A stretch of DNA of 64,000 nucleotides from Nymphaea colorata (lineage: Eukaryota; Streptophyta; Magnoliopsida; Nymphaeales; Nymphaeaceae): contig NW_022204608.1 in the NCBI RefSeq assembly GCF_008831285.2, positions 1-64,000 on the forward strand, given 5' to 3'. Positions within the stretch are counted from its first letter, which is position 1. Every line of letters starts with the position of its first letter. Made by a program: the position numbers and the translations under genes. The notes under the pieces are model-generated. The model made no database searches and was not told the DNA's origin. It saw only the letters and a program-made list of their open reading frames with translations. Of the stretch, positions 23,235-36,317 are shown piece by piece.

Positions 23235-25358
23235 ATGGCATAAGCTGTAAAGGTGATGGTGCGTGTTCGACCGATGAACGGCAAAGAGAAGGACCGAGGT
23301 ATAGATGCATTGAGATAGGTTGCGTGAGCGTCGTGGAAGTGGATTCGAAGCTCAATCAAATAAACTTGATCAAAGAAGACACGAAATAACAGCCAAAAAG
23401 CTTCTCCTTTGATTGCGTCTTTGCCCCGGAAACGGCACAAAGCTTTATATACGAACAAAGCGCCTTTTCTCTTGTTTAAAACGTCCTCGATGGATACAAT
23501 GGAACCATCTTCGCATATGGACAAACCGGCTGCGGCAAGACCCACACCATGATGGGTGGAACTGATAGCGATAATCACGCGGTATCATTCCGAGGACCTT
23601 TAGCCAGATCATCACTATCACAAAGAATGATACATCTAAGACACACCTCATCCGATGCAGTTTTATCGAAATTTACAATGAAGAAATTCATGATCTTTTG
23701 AGCAAGGATATCAAGACCAAGATGGAACTAAAGGAAAGCCAGAAAAAGGAATTTTTGTTAAGGATTTGATGCAAATACAAGTCGACTCCATCGCGAAAAT
23801 GTAACAGTACATGGATATTGGATTCAAGAACAGAGCTGTTAGGGAAACCAATATGAACAAGGAAAGTTCACGCTCCCATAGCATTTTTACCATCTATATT
23901 GATTCCCAAGAGAATGATGATAAGGGAAATTAGAAATATAAAGCTTCCAAGCTGAACCTGGTAGATTTAGCAGGCTCGAGAGAGCAAGCAAGACAGGAGC
24001 AACTGGTGACGGTATGAAGGAAGCAACAAAGATCAACTTATCCTTGAGTGCTTTGGGTAATGTGATTTCTGCTTTGGTTGATGGTAAAACCCACCATATT
24101 CCTTATCGTGACTCCAAGCTGACAAGATTGCTTCAAGACTCACTGGGAGGAAATACAAAAACAATCATGATTGCAGCAGTTTCTCCAGCCAATTACAATT
24201 ATTAAGAAACTTTGAGCACCTTACGTTATGCTAGTCGGGCAAAGTTCATTCAAAATAAGCCAAAGATCAACGAAGACCCAAAGGATGCCTTACTGAGAGA
24301 ATACATGGAGGAAATCAAGAGATTAAAGATGATGCTTGAAGGAAAAATGCCAATCATGCCAATGGCACTCACCACAAGCACACTTCCTTCTCAGGTGGAG
24401 AGACAGTTTATCAATAAAAATCATCTATCGTGAAGGAGATAACAAGGAAAATAAAGAACTCTAGGAGCAGCTGAGGAATAAATAAGTTATTAAGAAATGA
24501 ACAAGAAGAGAAAAGACTTCTAAGATAGAAATTAGAACAATTGCAAAGCAATTTCGAGAATAAAGGACCTGATAATTAGGATAAGAGCTAGTTGGAAAAA
24601 CTGAAAAAGCTCAAAGAGAAACTAAAACAACAGAAGAAGAAATAAGAGTAATTTAGAAAAGAAAAGTAACGCAGATAAGAGTAACTACTTCACATTGAGA
24701 AAAACTACAAAAACTTAAATGAGTAAGTAGATGAGATGAGGAACGTTTCAAGGAGATCAAAAAGAAATACACTTGAATCTGATTGAGTTGAAGGACATTC
24801 AAAACTAGCATGAGGATGAAAAGTAGTAGCTACTTGACACTATCAGGTACCAGGAAAAATAGATCAAAAAATACACAGCCATCATGAACATCCTCATGAA
24901 TCAAGATCAGCTTTAACACATCCTCAATAACTCCAGCTGGAACGACGAGAAAAGGTAATGGACTATCCCTCCCTTCACCTATAGAGAAAGAATGGTCAAT
25001 TTCCCAAAAGTGCATGGAATGAATAAGCAGATGATCGAATAGGAAAAGTAAAAAAAAGAAGTTGTGTTCAAGGAATACAAGAAATAACTGAAAAACTTGA
25101 GAAACGATCCTCGCATGATGGATTCAGGGTCAATAATGTCTTGAAGAACGCAAGATAGACAACAGATCTCATCCCTATGCCTCTGGTCAATACTAAAAAC
25201 TCCAATCCAAACAAAATGGCTCATCTCACGCCTCTGAAGAATTAAAACTACTAAAAGGCTAAAAGCGAGTTGGGATTATTATAGGAGCCAGACGCAGAAA
25301 AGTAGATAGGTTAGACCCCATCTCCGTGGGTTCATTCGACAATAGAAAATATTCATGA
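23235..25358 (+). CDS. Kinesin-2-like motor protein
   Basis: About 700 residues with an N-terminal motor (~1-350) and a long coiled-coil tail. Motor motifs: [38 protein letters not shown] (P-loop), [14 protein letters not shown] (switch I), [10 protein letters not shown] (switch II) and [20 protein letters not shown] with [20 protein letters not shown], the neck pattern of the kinesin-2 (KIF3/KIF17) group that powers anterograde intraflagellar transport. A 20-nt intron lies at 23299-23318. Three one-base losses (near 23,580, 23,735 and 23,985) break the frame inside invariant motifs, so they are sequence errors, not biology. The end is placed at TGA 25356-25358 ([14 protein letters not shown]). 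Confidence 0.88.
23299..23318 (+). other. Intron, 20 nt, in the kinesin gene
   Basis: gtatagatgcattgagatag between CGAG and GTTGCGTG. Removal gives the expected continuous motor start [15 protein letters not shown]. Confidence 0.9.
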
Positions 25359-25429
25359 TCATTTTTTTAATATTACCATGCATTCGTATCGATTCATCAG
25401 GGGCCTATTATAAAGATTCTCTTATAATT

Positions 25430-28400
25430 ATGCGTGAACAAAATCTTTAAGAAGTGAAGACTCTGGTCGGCAAGATCGACACCTCAGCCATGGGACAGCA
25501 TTCCTCTCGTGATAAACCGAAGAAACGAACCAAGAAAGCCAAACCCAAACAGGAGGCTTGGGAGTTCAAGGGAGGAAACATCCTTGAGGAAAAATTTGAC
25601 GATTCGCTGTACTATCGACCCAAGACCAAAGAAAATAGACTCGTCTACGAGAAATATCTGGGCAAGATTTATGAACTCGTGCAAGACCAGCCTCCGGAAA
25701 CACTGCAGGCCATCGCAGATGAGATCTTAGCAATCATCAAAAGCGACAACCACGAAGCTCAAAAACGAGCAGAGGCATAGGCATTGGTGGGATAGAAGAT
25801 AAAGGAAGATAACTTCATCGATATTTGCAATCTGCTGCAAACGTTGACTGACTTCAATGTGGAACCAGAAGCAGGCTTGAATGAGATCATAGCTATCAAC
25901 GAAGACGATGATGAGAATGAATCAGGGATGATGACGATGGAGTTATAGAGGATGAAGAAGTGGAGGTTGAAGAGGAAGAACAAAGAGACCAAATCAAGAA
26001 TGAAAAAGTTGAAGAAAAAATGGAAGATGAAGGAGTTATCGATCCTAATGTCATCGATGCCCACTGGATCCAAAATCAACTGCTGAACTATTATGATCCA
26101 AACTAGTCCCTTAGACTTTAGAAGGAAATATTGTCAGTTCTTAATGGAAAGACTGCAATGTAAGTCTAAAACAACCTGCTCTCCATTCTCAACTATGAAA
26201 AATTCGACCTTATTTCTAACTTCTTGAAGAATAGAAAGGCCATTTACTATTGCGTCCGTTACCATCAGACCCAAAACGACAAAGAAAAATAACACATTTT
26301 GGAAGAAATGAAGCAGTAGAACATCTACATCGGCAAGAAGATGAGAAAGAATGAATCTCTTGCACCATTGGCATCGAGAAAATCACATGAGGAGCTTCCC
26401 GAAGAAGATTTCATTGCAAGAGCTGCCAAAGATGATGAGATCAGCAGGATCAACAAGAAAATGCTGGACCTCAGCTTGCACGACTCTGAGGATAGGACTG
26501 GTTCAAAGCAAGAGTATAAGTTCAAGCTGCCCGCAGGAGCAGAGAAAAAGGAAAGTGTAGGATGGGAATAGGTTAGAATCCCAGCTCAGTCAAAGACCAT
26601 TGATGAGAAATTGATCGAAGTGGATTCTCTTCCCTCGTGGATGCATCCAGTCTTCGACGGATTTAAGAGATTCAATCCCATCCAAAGCAGAGTCCTTTCG
26701 CACACTCTTCAAGGATAAGGAAACATGCTGGTTTGCGCTCCAACATCAGCCGGTAAGACTAATATCGCTTTGCTAAGTATTTTGAGAACGATTGCCGATC
26801 ACAGAGACGATTAAACCGACACTATCGACCTTACAAAGTTCAAAATTGTCTACATTGCTCCATGAAGGCCTTGGTTTCCGAAGTTACTGGAAACTTGTCG
26901 AACAGACTGAAATGTTTGGGAATAACCGTGAGATAGCTGACTGGAGATGTTCATTTGAGCAAATCTCAGATCGAAGAAACGCAAGTCATCATTGCCACCC
27001 CTGAAAAGTGGGACATCATAACGAGGAAAACAGGTGAAAGACTCTTTGTTTAGCTGGTAAAGCTGGTTATCATTGATGAAATCCACTTGCTGAGTGATTC
27101 CAGAGGGCCAGTTCTATAGTCAATCATCGCAAGGACTATCAGGCAATCCTAGATTGGCCAGCAACAGACAAGACTAGTCGGATTGTCTGCCACTTTGCCC
27201 AACTATAAGGACGTTGCTGCGGTTCTGAGAGTTAGAAAGGAAGGACTCTTTTATTTTGATCAATCCTACAGGCCCATTCCTCTCGAGCAACTCTACGTTG
27301 GCATCACTGAGAAGAAAGGAGTGAGGAAAATGTTGCTTTTGAATGAAATCCTTTATGGAAAAGTCATGGAAAGAGCAGTAGATTACCAGATGATTGTCTT
27401 CGTCCACTCAAGAAGGGATACAGTTCGAACCGCCAACTATCTGAAGGATACAGCATACGCTAAAAATGAGCTTGGTCGCTTGCTAAAGCCCGAATCCTAG
27501 AGCAAAAAGCTTTTGGAGAAAGTAGTAGAGCAAGAAACAGTCAACAGCAAATAACTCAAGTAGCTTTTGGTCCTCGGAATCGGTATCCATCATGCAGGCT
27601 TGAGCAGGTCCGACCGTAATCTAGTTGAAAGTCTATTCGCAGATAGGCATTTGACTGTGCTGGTTTCCACTGCAACGTTGGCTTGGGGTGTCAACTTACC
27701 CGCCCACACAGTCATCATCAAGGGAACTCAAGTCTATTCCCCATAGCTTGGACGTTGGGTGGAACTGAGCTTGCAAGATGTGATGCAGATGCTTGGAAGA
27801 GCAGGCCGACCAAGATTCGATACTGAAGGATAGGGCATCATCCTGACTGGCTATTAAGAGGTGAGATATTACTTAAATCTCTTAAACATGCAGGTTTCAC
27901 TATAGAGCCAGATGTTAGGATCACTGCCTGACCAACTGAATGCCTAGGTAGTTTTTGGTTCAGTCACTAACATTAAAGATGCTGTGAATTGGCTTTCCTA
28001 CACTTATCTCTACATTAGAATGCTCAAAAATCCAAAGCATTACTCAATCCCTTCGGATTAAATCGAAGATGATCGTGAGCTGCTTAGGAGAAGAGTGAAT
28101 TTGGCCCATACTGCCTTCTCAATGCTCGAAAGAAACGGCCTGTTGAGCTATGATCGGAAGAGTGGAGCAGTTACTTCAACTTTCCTCGGTAAAATTGCAT
28201 CATTTTATTATATTAAACATGCATCCATGGCCATCTATAACACTAACTTGAAGGCAAATTCAGGACTAATCGAGATCCTTAGAGTCTTTGCCATGTCCAT
28301 TGAGTTTAAATACTTAGTCGTCAGGTAGTAGGAGAAGAATGAGCTTAAAAAACTTGTCGAAACTGTTCCTGTGCCAATCAAAGGAGCCATATAAGAAGTA

Positions 28401-31400
28401 ACAACCAAGATTTCAGCTCTTCTGCAAGCTCATATCTCCAAATTGCACCTCTAAGGTCTAGCCATCAACGTGGATAAAGTGTATATCACCCAATCAGCAT
28501 CAAGAATCATGAGGCTCTTTTCTAGATCTGCTTGAAAAGAGGATGGGGACAAGCTGCTCAGAAGACACTCGATTTGGCTAAGATGATCGACAAGTCCATG
28601 TGGAGCTGCTTGAATCCTTTGAGACAGTTCAAGGAGATCCCAGAATACGTCTTGGGTCGCCTTTAAAAGAAAGAACAGTTTAGCTGGTAGTCGTTTTACC
28701 AGATGAACCCCCAGGAGATTGGAGAATTGACCAAATTCCCTAAATTGGGTAAGATTTTACACAAATTTGTGCACAACGTGCCCCGAGTGCAGCTTGAAGC
28801 CTTCGCCCAGCCATTGACTCGCAGCTGTCTGAGGGTGGAACTGACGGCAACATGCGATTTCAAGTGGGATGAAGTTATCCACGGAAGAGAAGAGCCATTT
28901 TGGCTTATGGTGTTAGATTGCAACGAGGAAACCATCCTTTACTCCTACTATTTCACCTTGTCGAAGAAGGAAGATGTATTCTCCACGCAATTCATCGTTC
29001 CTCTGTACTAAGTTATGCACCCTCTCTACTACATTAAGGTTATCTCTGATCGTTGGGTGTGCCCTGATAATGTCCTGCCGCTATCCTTCAGAACCATCAT
29101 CCTTCCAACCAAGTTCAGTCCTCCTACTGAAGTCCTAGATCTCCAGCCACTTCCCGCATCGAATCTTGATCCGATTGCAAAAGACCTGAAGATCGGCTAT
29201 CTTAATCAAGTACAGACTCAAGCCTACCACTCATTTATCAATTCAACTGAAAACGTATTCTTGGGAGCTGCTTAAGGATCCGGTAAGTTCACACTTGCCA
29301 TTCTCGCCATGAACCAAGCTCTCCAAAACCACAAGAAAGTTGTAGTGGTGGTCAGCCATCAGGTAATTGCGCAGAAGAGATGCCTATATCTAAGCAAAAT
29401 CTTCTCGAGGAAGAAGGTAGCAAGAACTTTCGAAGACCTGAACAAAGATATTCAGATCTTGGCGGCTGCCGACCTCATCGTGACTACTCCTGAATCATGG
29501 GACGTGCTTACTCGCAGGTGGAAGAGCAGAAAGGGCTTCAACTAGGTCGGTTTGGTTGTCGTTGACAATTTGCACCTGCTCTCGTAAGGCAACTCAACTC
29601 TGGAGATTGTGATCAGCAGAATGAGATTCATCAATAGCATAAATCAAAACACCAACAACTTCAGGTTGATTTGCCTCTCGACCTCGATCGCAGACTATAG
29701 AGAAGTGGCATAGTGGATTGGCGCGCCTCCTGAAAATACTCTCAATTTCCACTCCAGCGTTAGGCCGAACAGTGTATAAGTCATCTTCAACAGCTATGAC
29801 CAGCCAATTAGAGAGTCTAGGCTTCACATGATGCAGAAAAGTCTAATGCAAAGTGTTTTCCACTATAACAGAAGCACTCTCGTTATCGTCAATGATAAGA
29901 AACAAGCAAGAATGACTGCACTTGATCTTGTTAGTGAGCTTTCCGGCGACCCTCATCCCAAGAGATTGAAAAAGATCAATGAAAAAATGCTTTAAGGTTT
30001 CGCTAAAAGAATCACTGACCAATATTTGCTTCACATTATTGAGTATGGAATCGGATACATCTATGAAGGAATGCCTTAGCTATAGAGGCAGATCGTGGAA
30101 TAGTTGTTTAAAGTCTAAGGAATTACCATCCTGGTAGCAACTCATGCGTTGAAATGGGAGTTTGATTACAAAGTCTTCATGGTTGCCGTGCTCGACTGCG
30201 TCCATTATGATGCCAAATTGCACAGATGGTCAGATTACTCAATCCCTGAGATGCTTCAGCTGATGAGCATTGCCTCAGTCGCAGAAAAGGACAAACACAA
30301 GGCAAAGAGTTCAATGCAGCCAAATTCATGATCTATTGCCAGTCAGCCAAGAAGCAATTCTATAAAAAGTTCTTGTTCGAGCCTTATCCTCTAGAATCCA
30401 GCCTACATCGTCACCTTTACGACCACTTCAACTCTGCCATTGTGGCGAAGAGCATTTCAACCAAGGAAGAGGGTGTGGATTGGCTCACATGGACCTTTAT
30501 GTACCGAAGAATCAGCAACAATCCCAACTTCTACAATATGGATAACACTTCAGAGGAGAGCATTTCCGTTATTTGTCAGATCTGATTGATGAGACTGCTG
30601 ACTACTTGTCGAGCATCAAGTGCCTTGAGACTGAAGAAGGAGCATAGGATTCACTAAACCCGACCAACCTTGCAATCATTTGTTCGTTTTACTATATCAG
30701 AGTGGAGACTTTGTCAGCCTACATTCAAAAAGTCAACGATCACATGAAGCTTAGAGACGTCATATAGCTTATTACCTATGCCTAAGAGCTCACCGATCAT
30801 CAATATCGGCCAAGATAATACGAAGTGATTGCTCAATTGTTGACGCAAGTCAGTTAGAAACCTATCAACAAGCCTCATGGGCTCATCTTATTGCATCTTT
30901 ATCGAATTCAAATGCCAGCCGAGTTCCTACAATAAATCAGATCCCTGCTTCCTCTGTGGATCAGGCTCACGCACGCCTTAGTTGACGTCATATCCTCTTA
31001 CGGATACTTGAAGCCTCTGATCTTCTGCATGCAATTTTGCCAAATGTTGGTCCAAGGCATGTGGATAAACTAGTCTCCTCTCCTTCAGATCCTCGATAAA
31101 TCAACTGTGAGGATACTCAACGACAATTACGAGGTAAGGAAATCAATGATTTCACTGAAATGGACGATGAGGAGCGCAAAAAAGTACTGAAAGGAAAAGA
31201 CATCGACAAGATTGCTGCTGCTTGCAACAGATACCCAGTCATGAACCTCTCTTGCGAACTGGGAAAAAGGAGTGATGAGGAAATCGAGCTCAAAGTTGTT
31301 CTACAACGTGAGGATGAGCTTGAGAATGATCTTGTCATTAGCAATTCTTTCCCAGGGGAAAAGGAAGAATTCTGGTGGATCATCGTTGGAGACAAAAAGA

Positions 31401-31561
31401 ACAACAAAGTCCTGGCAACCAAGCGAACATTGGTCAAGGAAAAAGCTGACATAAAGGTCGATTTCGAGCATTCAGACGTGGAGAAAGTGGCAGTGTATGC
31501 ATTGTGCGACAGTTACATCGGTTGCGACCAAGCAGAGGAGATCCCAATCCCAAGCTCTTGA
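25430..31561 (+). CDS. BRR2: Brr2/SNRNP200 spliceosomal RNA helicase
   Basis: About 2,040 residues, close to the usual 2,100-2,200. The N-terminus carries [17 protein letters not shown] and [19 protein letters not shown], specific to Brr2. Cassette 1: [72 protein letters not shown]; then the Sec63 region ([37 protein letters not shown]). Cassette 2 follows from ~29,180 with altered motifs ([16 protein letters not shown]), as expected for its catalytically silent role. Brr2 unwinds U4/U6 during spliceosome activation. UAR codons align with Glu of known homologues at many sites. Several one-base frame breaks (e.g. near 25,920, 26,870, 28,530, 30,310). Start ATG lies 71 bases after the kinesin stop. 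Confidence 0.95.
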
Positions 31562-31651
31562 TTATAAATATGGAAATCATATCCTTAGCAAAGTTCCATT
31601 CGAACGATATTACAAGTGAGCTGCTTTATATTGATATAACAATCAGATAGA

Positions 31652-32167
31652 ATGAATAGTCTAATCAAAAAGAATGAACGACCGCATCTCCATCGCAACC
31701 TTTCCGAGATCAACCTGGTGGAGTCACGGTCGCATCTCAGCCAAAGTTCATCATCTCGGTTCCATTCGAGCAAATTACAGTCAAAAAGGAAATAGGGCGT
31801 GACGTTGCAGAGACATTCCAGGATCACCATGGATTCTCTTTATGACTAGTCTGCGTTCAACTATGACATGGCGGCAGGATCGACCAAGTTTACGGCTTCG
31901 ACGTCGAGGAGTAGCAGAAATTCCAGTATCAAAAGCGATATAGTTTCGAAAAGATCATTTAATTTTCTTTAAGGGTCAAATTACTCGCAGAAGAATGTAT
32001 AAGCGAAGCAAAACAGCCCCAAGGTTAGAGAATAAATATTCCAAACATACTATACATAGGCAGGCTCCTCATCTATTTCCAACCAAACAAACCAAAGCAA
32101 ATACTCCTAACACCACAATAGGCCATTTTACAAACGATACAACTTGGAAGGGATAATTAAATATTGA
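31652..32167 (+). CDS. Ser-rich hypothetical protein, 171 aa
   Basis: An uninterrupted 172-codon frame, open only with UAR as Glu. Starts MNSLIKKNERPHLHRNLSE; low complexity, rich in Ser, Arg, Lys and Asn (RSHLSQSSSSRFHSSKLQ, STSRSSRNSSIKSDI), ending NLEGIIKY. Probably intrinsically disordered and phosphorylated; no family recognised. Confidence 0.65.
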
Positions 32168-32271
32168 TTTTTTCTTTATATTCGGGTTACATTTCACATC
32201 CAAAGATTCTCTTCCTTAAAATTAACGTTTATTCGGTATGGTTTATTCAAAAGGTTAGACTGATGGATCAT

Positions 32272-32605
32272 TCATTTGTTTTGCTATAAAAATTTGCGAA
32301 CTCTGCTGAGAAGGTCTTAGCGTATGGTCACTGGGATTGTATGCTTGCCTCGCATTTCCAATTCTTCCACAAGGCTTTGAACCGTAACCTTTTCTATGCC
32401 TTTCTCCCTAACAAGATCTAAATATCCGATGGCTGACCTTTGCAGTAGCTTTTGAGATTTTCCTTCCATCCACTGGATATTAACTTCTTTCTCAGATACT
32501 CTTCGAGCCTATCTACCTCTATGCTTACCTTTCCATTTCTCCGGATTCGATCAATTTCCTTTCCAATTCCTTTCTCTTCTCGATGATGTGGCCTGGTATT
32601 TTCAT
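32272..32605 (-). CDS. ENY2: ENY2/Sus1, SAGA and mRNA-export (TREX-2) subunit
   Basis: Exactly 98 codons (97 aa) after removing two 20-nt introns, matching the family's usual ~100 residues. Starts MKIPGHIIEKRKELERKL; the conserved core reads RLEEYLRKKLISSGWKENL, SYCKDLVREKGIEKVTVQSL, VEELEMRGKHTIPVTIRE and DLLSRVRKFLEQNK. ENY2 is a small helical protein shared by the SAGA deubiquitinase module and the TREX-2 export complex. The perfect frame after splicing is the cleanest demonstration of 20-nt introns in this window. Its start codon is 25 bases from that of the divergent channel gene. Confidence 0.93.
32418..32437 (-). other. Intron 2 of ENY2, 20 nt
   Basis: gtcagccatcggatatttag on the minus strand, between SYCK and DLVREKG. 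Removal joins two halves of the conserved ENY2 core in frame. Confidence 0.93.
32509..32528 (-). other. Intron 1 of ENY2, 20 nt
   Basis: gtaagcatagaggtagatag on the minus strand, between GEME and RLEEYLRKK (phase interrupted inside the Arg codon). Confidence 0.92.
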
Positions 32606-32630
32606 TTTTTACTACATTTTTATAATTAAT
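32606..32630. promoter_or_regulatory. 25-bp shared upstream region of two divergent genes
   Basis: Only 25 AT-rich bases separate the ATG of ENY2 (minus) from the ATG of the OSCA/TMEM63-like channel (plus). Both start codons are supported by conserved or well-formed N-termini. Core promoters and 5' UTRs must either be minimal or overlap the neighbour's coding region. Confidence 0.6.
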
Positions 32631-34726
32631 ATGACAGATAGCGGCTTTACAACCTCCAGGGCCACTCTCAATGTCAAGGACAACCTCATATCCACCGGAG
32701 AGTTCTTCGAATCGCTCTTCGTCATGGACATTCTCGTGATCCTCGGAGGAGCCATCCTCTGGGTACTCTTCTGGTACAATTTGAACAAACTTAAAATTTG
32801 GGATTTGAAATAAGGAATCGATATTGGCATCGGAAGAGACTATTCAGTTTTTAGGGTCTGGAAGGCCCTGTGGAGAATCGTGAAGAACCTTAGCAGCGTA
32901 AATCACAACTACATCCTCACCCAATGCGGATTCTAAGCTTTTTCGTACCTCTATTTCCTGAAGAGGTTTATCCACCTCATGGCGATTCTAACCCTCACCG
33001 ATCTTTTCATTTTCATTCCCTACCAACTATACTTCAACGATTCCTCAACATTCAGTTTTGTTACCATTGACTCGGCCTCTAACTATCTTTTTCGAACCTT
33101 TTATATGCTGTGGGTGACCATAGCGGTGATGTACAGCATGGAAGAGATGAAAAAACATCTCAGGTTGATGCTGAAGCATCGGCTGCTCAGAGGAGAGAAA
33201 AGGTTGCTCAATAATATCAAAACTAAAACTGTCCTTATTCACTTTGCGGGAGAAGAGAATCAGATCACTCCCATAGAGATGAAGACAAGACTGATTTAGA
33301 AGATAAAGGTGGAGGATTCAATATTGGCGTATATTTAATTGAAGGACAATTCGAAGAAAATTTAGATTTAGTATGAATACCAAATTTTTAGAATAGTCAA
33401 ATAGATAGGAATATAGAATTTCCATCCCATGTGGCGATGCCTCAAATAGAGAAACGGCAATCCGGATGAGTACATTCAAAATAAGATCAAAAAGATCCAT
33501 TAATAGTCAAGGTAAACTCCACTCAATAGCTTTTTGGTGGTTTTTTAGAACATAGAAACATGTTAGCAATTGGTCAAGGAATTTTCATCAATAAAAAGCA
33601 TATATGAGAACCCTCCAGAGATGATACATCACAATAGTCTTGTTTAGGATCACTTTCACGGAACAAACGATATACAAATGTCAGTGAATTGGGCGCAAGA
33701 AGCCTCAGATATCAGGTGGATTTGCATCGGAGTGCCTTAGAAGGTTAAAAAAATCAAGTTTGTCACCATGAATATCTTGTCTATACTTCTCATCATCATT
33801 GGCGGCATTCTAATGGTCTTATCTAGGAGTAAAAACCTCATCAATATCCCCTCTTTCCTCCTGCCTGCCATTCTCAGCATCATCAATACCACCTTGAGGT
33901 TTCTAATCTCTAAGTCATCATAATGGGAAAGCAAACATTTCCAATACGAATGGCATCAAAAATAGATGAAAGTTCTCCTTATATTCTTTATGATCAACGT
34001 CCTAGGAGGATCGATCGTTAGAGACACCCTCAACCTCATCGATATTCTCAAGACTGGCTGGGGATGGCTGTAGCTTTTCGGCCTGATTTACAAACAACCG
34101 GATGGTTACTTCTACTATGAAGTTATTTTGAACGAAATTGCCTTCACTGCATTTTCAATCCTGTTCAAAATTGGGGACCTTTTCATCTAAGTCTTCCATT
34201 CCTACTTTACTTATCTCAAGAATACACTTGTTCGCCACAAGAGTAAATACGGAACAAATGATCCATTTCGATATGGGTATTTTTACTCTCTAAATCTTCT
34301 CATGTTCGCTATTATCTTCATGTATCCGCATCATGTCCCTTGATTCATTTCTTTGGGTTCATTTACTTCTATTCAATGCTTCTTCTTTACACTTATTCCA
34401 TCGCAGTCTTTCACAAATATGAAGAAACCTGTTCCAATTTAAGACTGCTTTAGCAAGCATGCAACTACATTCAAATAATAATGATTTTCGTTCTTTTCCT
34501 AATCAGCATCACGATGATATTCCAGTAGCAATATGCAACAGTCCTTATCATTTACTTTTGGGAGGTAATCATGATCTGGCTTATCACAAACTCCAATCCT
34601 GATACGTATTTCTTGAAGGATTACTTTACTGACGAGGAACTAAGGAACCAAGATACAGCCTCTATCATCAGGTAGTGGAAGGAATAATATACGAACTCAA
34701 TGAAACCCATCAGAGTTCCCTATTGA
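32631..34726 (+). CDS. OSCA/TMEM63 (DUF221) family mechanosensitive channel
   Basis: About 698 residues. An N-terminal membrane segment (FFESLFVMDILVILGGAILW) is followed by two more before a ~190-residue cytosolic region, then VNWAQEASDIRWICIGVP, the 'P..DI.W' type junction of this family, then a bundle of membrane helices: ILSILLIIIGGILMVLS, MKVLLIFFMINVLGGSI, NEIAFTAFSILFKIGDLFI, and the most typical stretch FRYGYFYSLNLLMFAIIFMY with FGFIYFYSMLLLYTYSIAVF. Members are osmotically or mechanically gated cation channels of plasma or internal membranes. One or two base errors (near 33,535 and 34,340). Ends TGA 34724-34726. Confidence 0.78.
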
Positions 34727-34770
34727 CTGATTTTAATCAATTTGTATCTATAATAATCACTTCAATAAAA

Positions 34771-36163
34771 TCAATAGTCATCATTTTACTTTTCCTCTAT
34801 CTATAAAATCTCGTATCTTCCTGGCTCGTAAAGCGTCTCTTCTATTATGCACGAATGGAGCAGAAGCAAGACCGAACAACAGACGACTAATTAAAGCAAA
34901 ATCTCATTTTTGCGTATAAGTTATATGTGAAGACTGAAAAGCATTTTTCCTAATTTTTCTGCAGCCATTATCAATCCGCAAGCTAGGGTTCGAATCGTAT
35001 GCGGGAAGTATTCGATTGAGGAAAGAATCAGAAAGAAATAAAAGGCGAAGGCAAAGAAAGAGTTAAGACCGAAAATAGCCATACTATAAAGCACAGAGTC
35101 ACCGACTGAAAAATTTGATTGATCCAGTAGAGCCAAAAGACAGGATATTAATAGCAAGATTATAGCTAAGGCAATTTATATTGTTCTTCTTTTTAAGACA
35201 AAACAAGCTACGTCTATTTTAGATATATGTTACATGAGATGAAAAGACCACACAATTGAAACACTGATACCCAAAGTATTTCAACAGTATCTTCCACTTT
35301 AAAGCTAGTTTGGCTTTGCACGTGCTGGATGAAATCAGGGCATCGGCATATGACTCCTAGCAGAAGCGAGCAAACAGTCAAGACATCTTCATATCATGAT
35401 GATTACATGTGTTGGAACTGATGGAATTGTATTGGAATAATGTTAGAACGCTGTACTTTTGGAGATTTACCTTGTTCCAAAAGAACTGTCTCTGAAGGAT
35501 ATAACTTATGGTCTAATGCTTCACCCGATTAACTTCAGTTATTTTTTTCATCAGGGACTCAGCTTGTTCGAAATTTTGGTCAATCAAGAAGCGAGGAGAC
35601 TAAAAGTACAGCAAAGAAGTGAGTATGTAGAGCATACACCCCGGCAATACCACTTTATACGCCGTTTCCGCTTCATTTTCCAAATTAGAAGCAATGATGA
35701 TGGAGGTGACCTTTCCAAAGACCAGACCGATCATAGCAAGCAGCAAGATCTTCGAAAACTATCGGATTCGATGAAATTCAAGATTGATCATGAAGATGTT
35801 GAATGCCAGACTATAGTGAAAGGTAACTATGACGAAAATGCCCATCTATTTCAATTATTTCACCTATAGGAATACCCCAATGATCACAAAGATGCACGCG
35901 AGGGTCAGAATGCCAATCAGGATGAGATTGACATAATACCTACTAATGTAAAGCGACAGATATGTGAAGGCGAGCACGTTGATAAATTGCACTGTCTATT
36001 CCGCGTAGAATTCCCATTATTATTCTTCCCAAGCAATCGAAATCTAAAAAATACCTTCATTGATTCCGGACAAGAACCAATAGAGCATCATAATGGCGAT
36101 GAGTCTAAGCTGGTAATGTCCATATTCTTTCAGCTAAAAAAGTAGCTCTTCGTATTCTTCCAT
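34771..36163 (-). CDS. MFS transporter, SLC22/sugar-porter-like
   Basis: About 463 residues. Starts MEEYEELLFELKEYGHYQLR with a membrane helix straight after (LIAIMMLYWFLSGINEGIF). Typical major-facilitator marks: after TM6 FESPRFLIDQNFEQAESLM, and near TM11 YFPHTIRTLACGLIMAAEKL, like the E-P-T-x-R-x-x-G motif of SLC22/SV2-type carriers. It ends with VLLLLHSCIIEETLYEPGRY and an acidic tail. Substrate unknown. The first ~260 codons are a clean frame; the middle (35,160-35,400) has frame breaks. Tail-to-tail with the channel gene (44 bases). Confidence 0.75.
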
Positions 36164-36317
36164 GCCGGTTTTTTTTTATTCTTCATCGATGTTTTCGTTC
36201 TCTTTTGAAGGTGATAATAATTACGATTATAAATTTAGTTTATATAATTAAGACCATTATTCTAATTAATGATAATGTAAATTCTTCTTTTACATAAGGA
36301 ATGATATAAAAAATCCT

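Noticed and set aside
23009-23578. 189-codon minus-strand open frame
   Set aside because: It overlaps the kinesin motor start antisense; the plus strand encodes unmistakable kinesin motifs.
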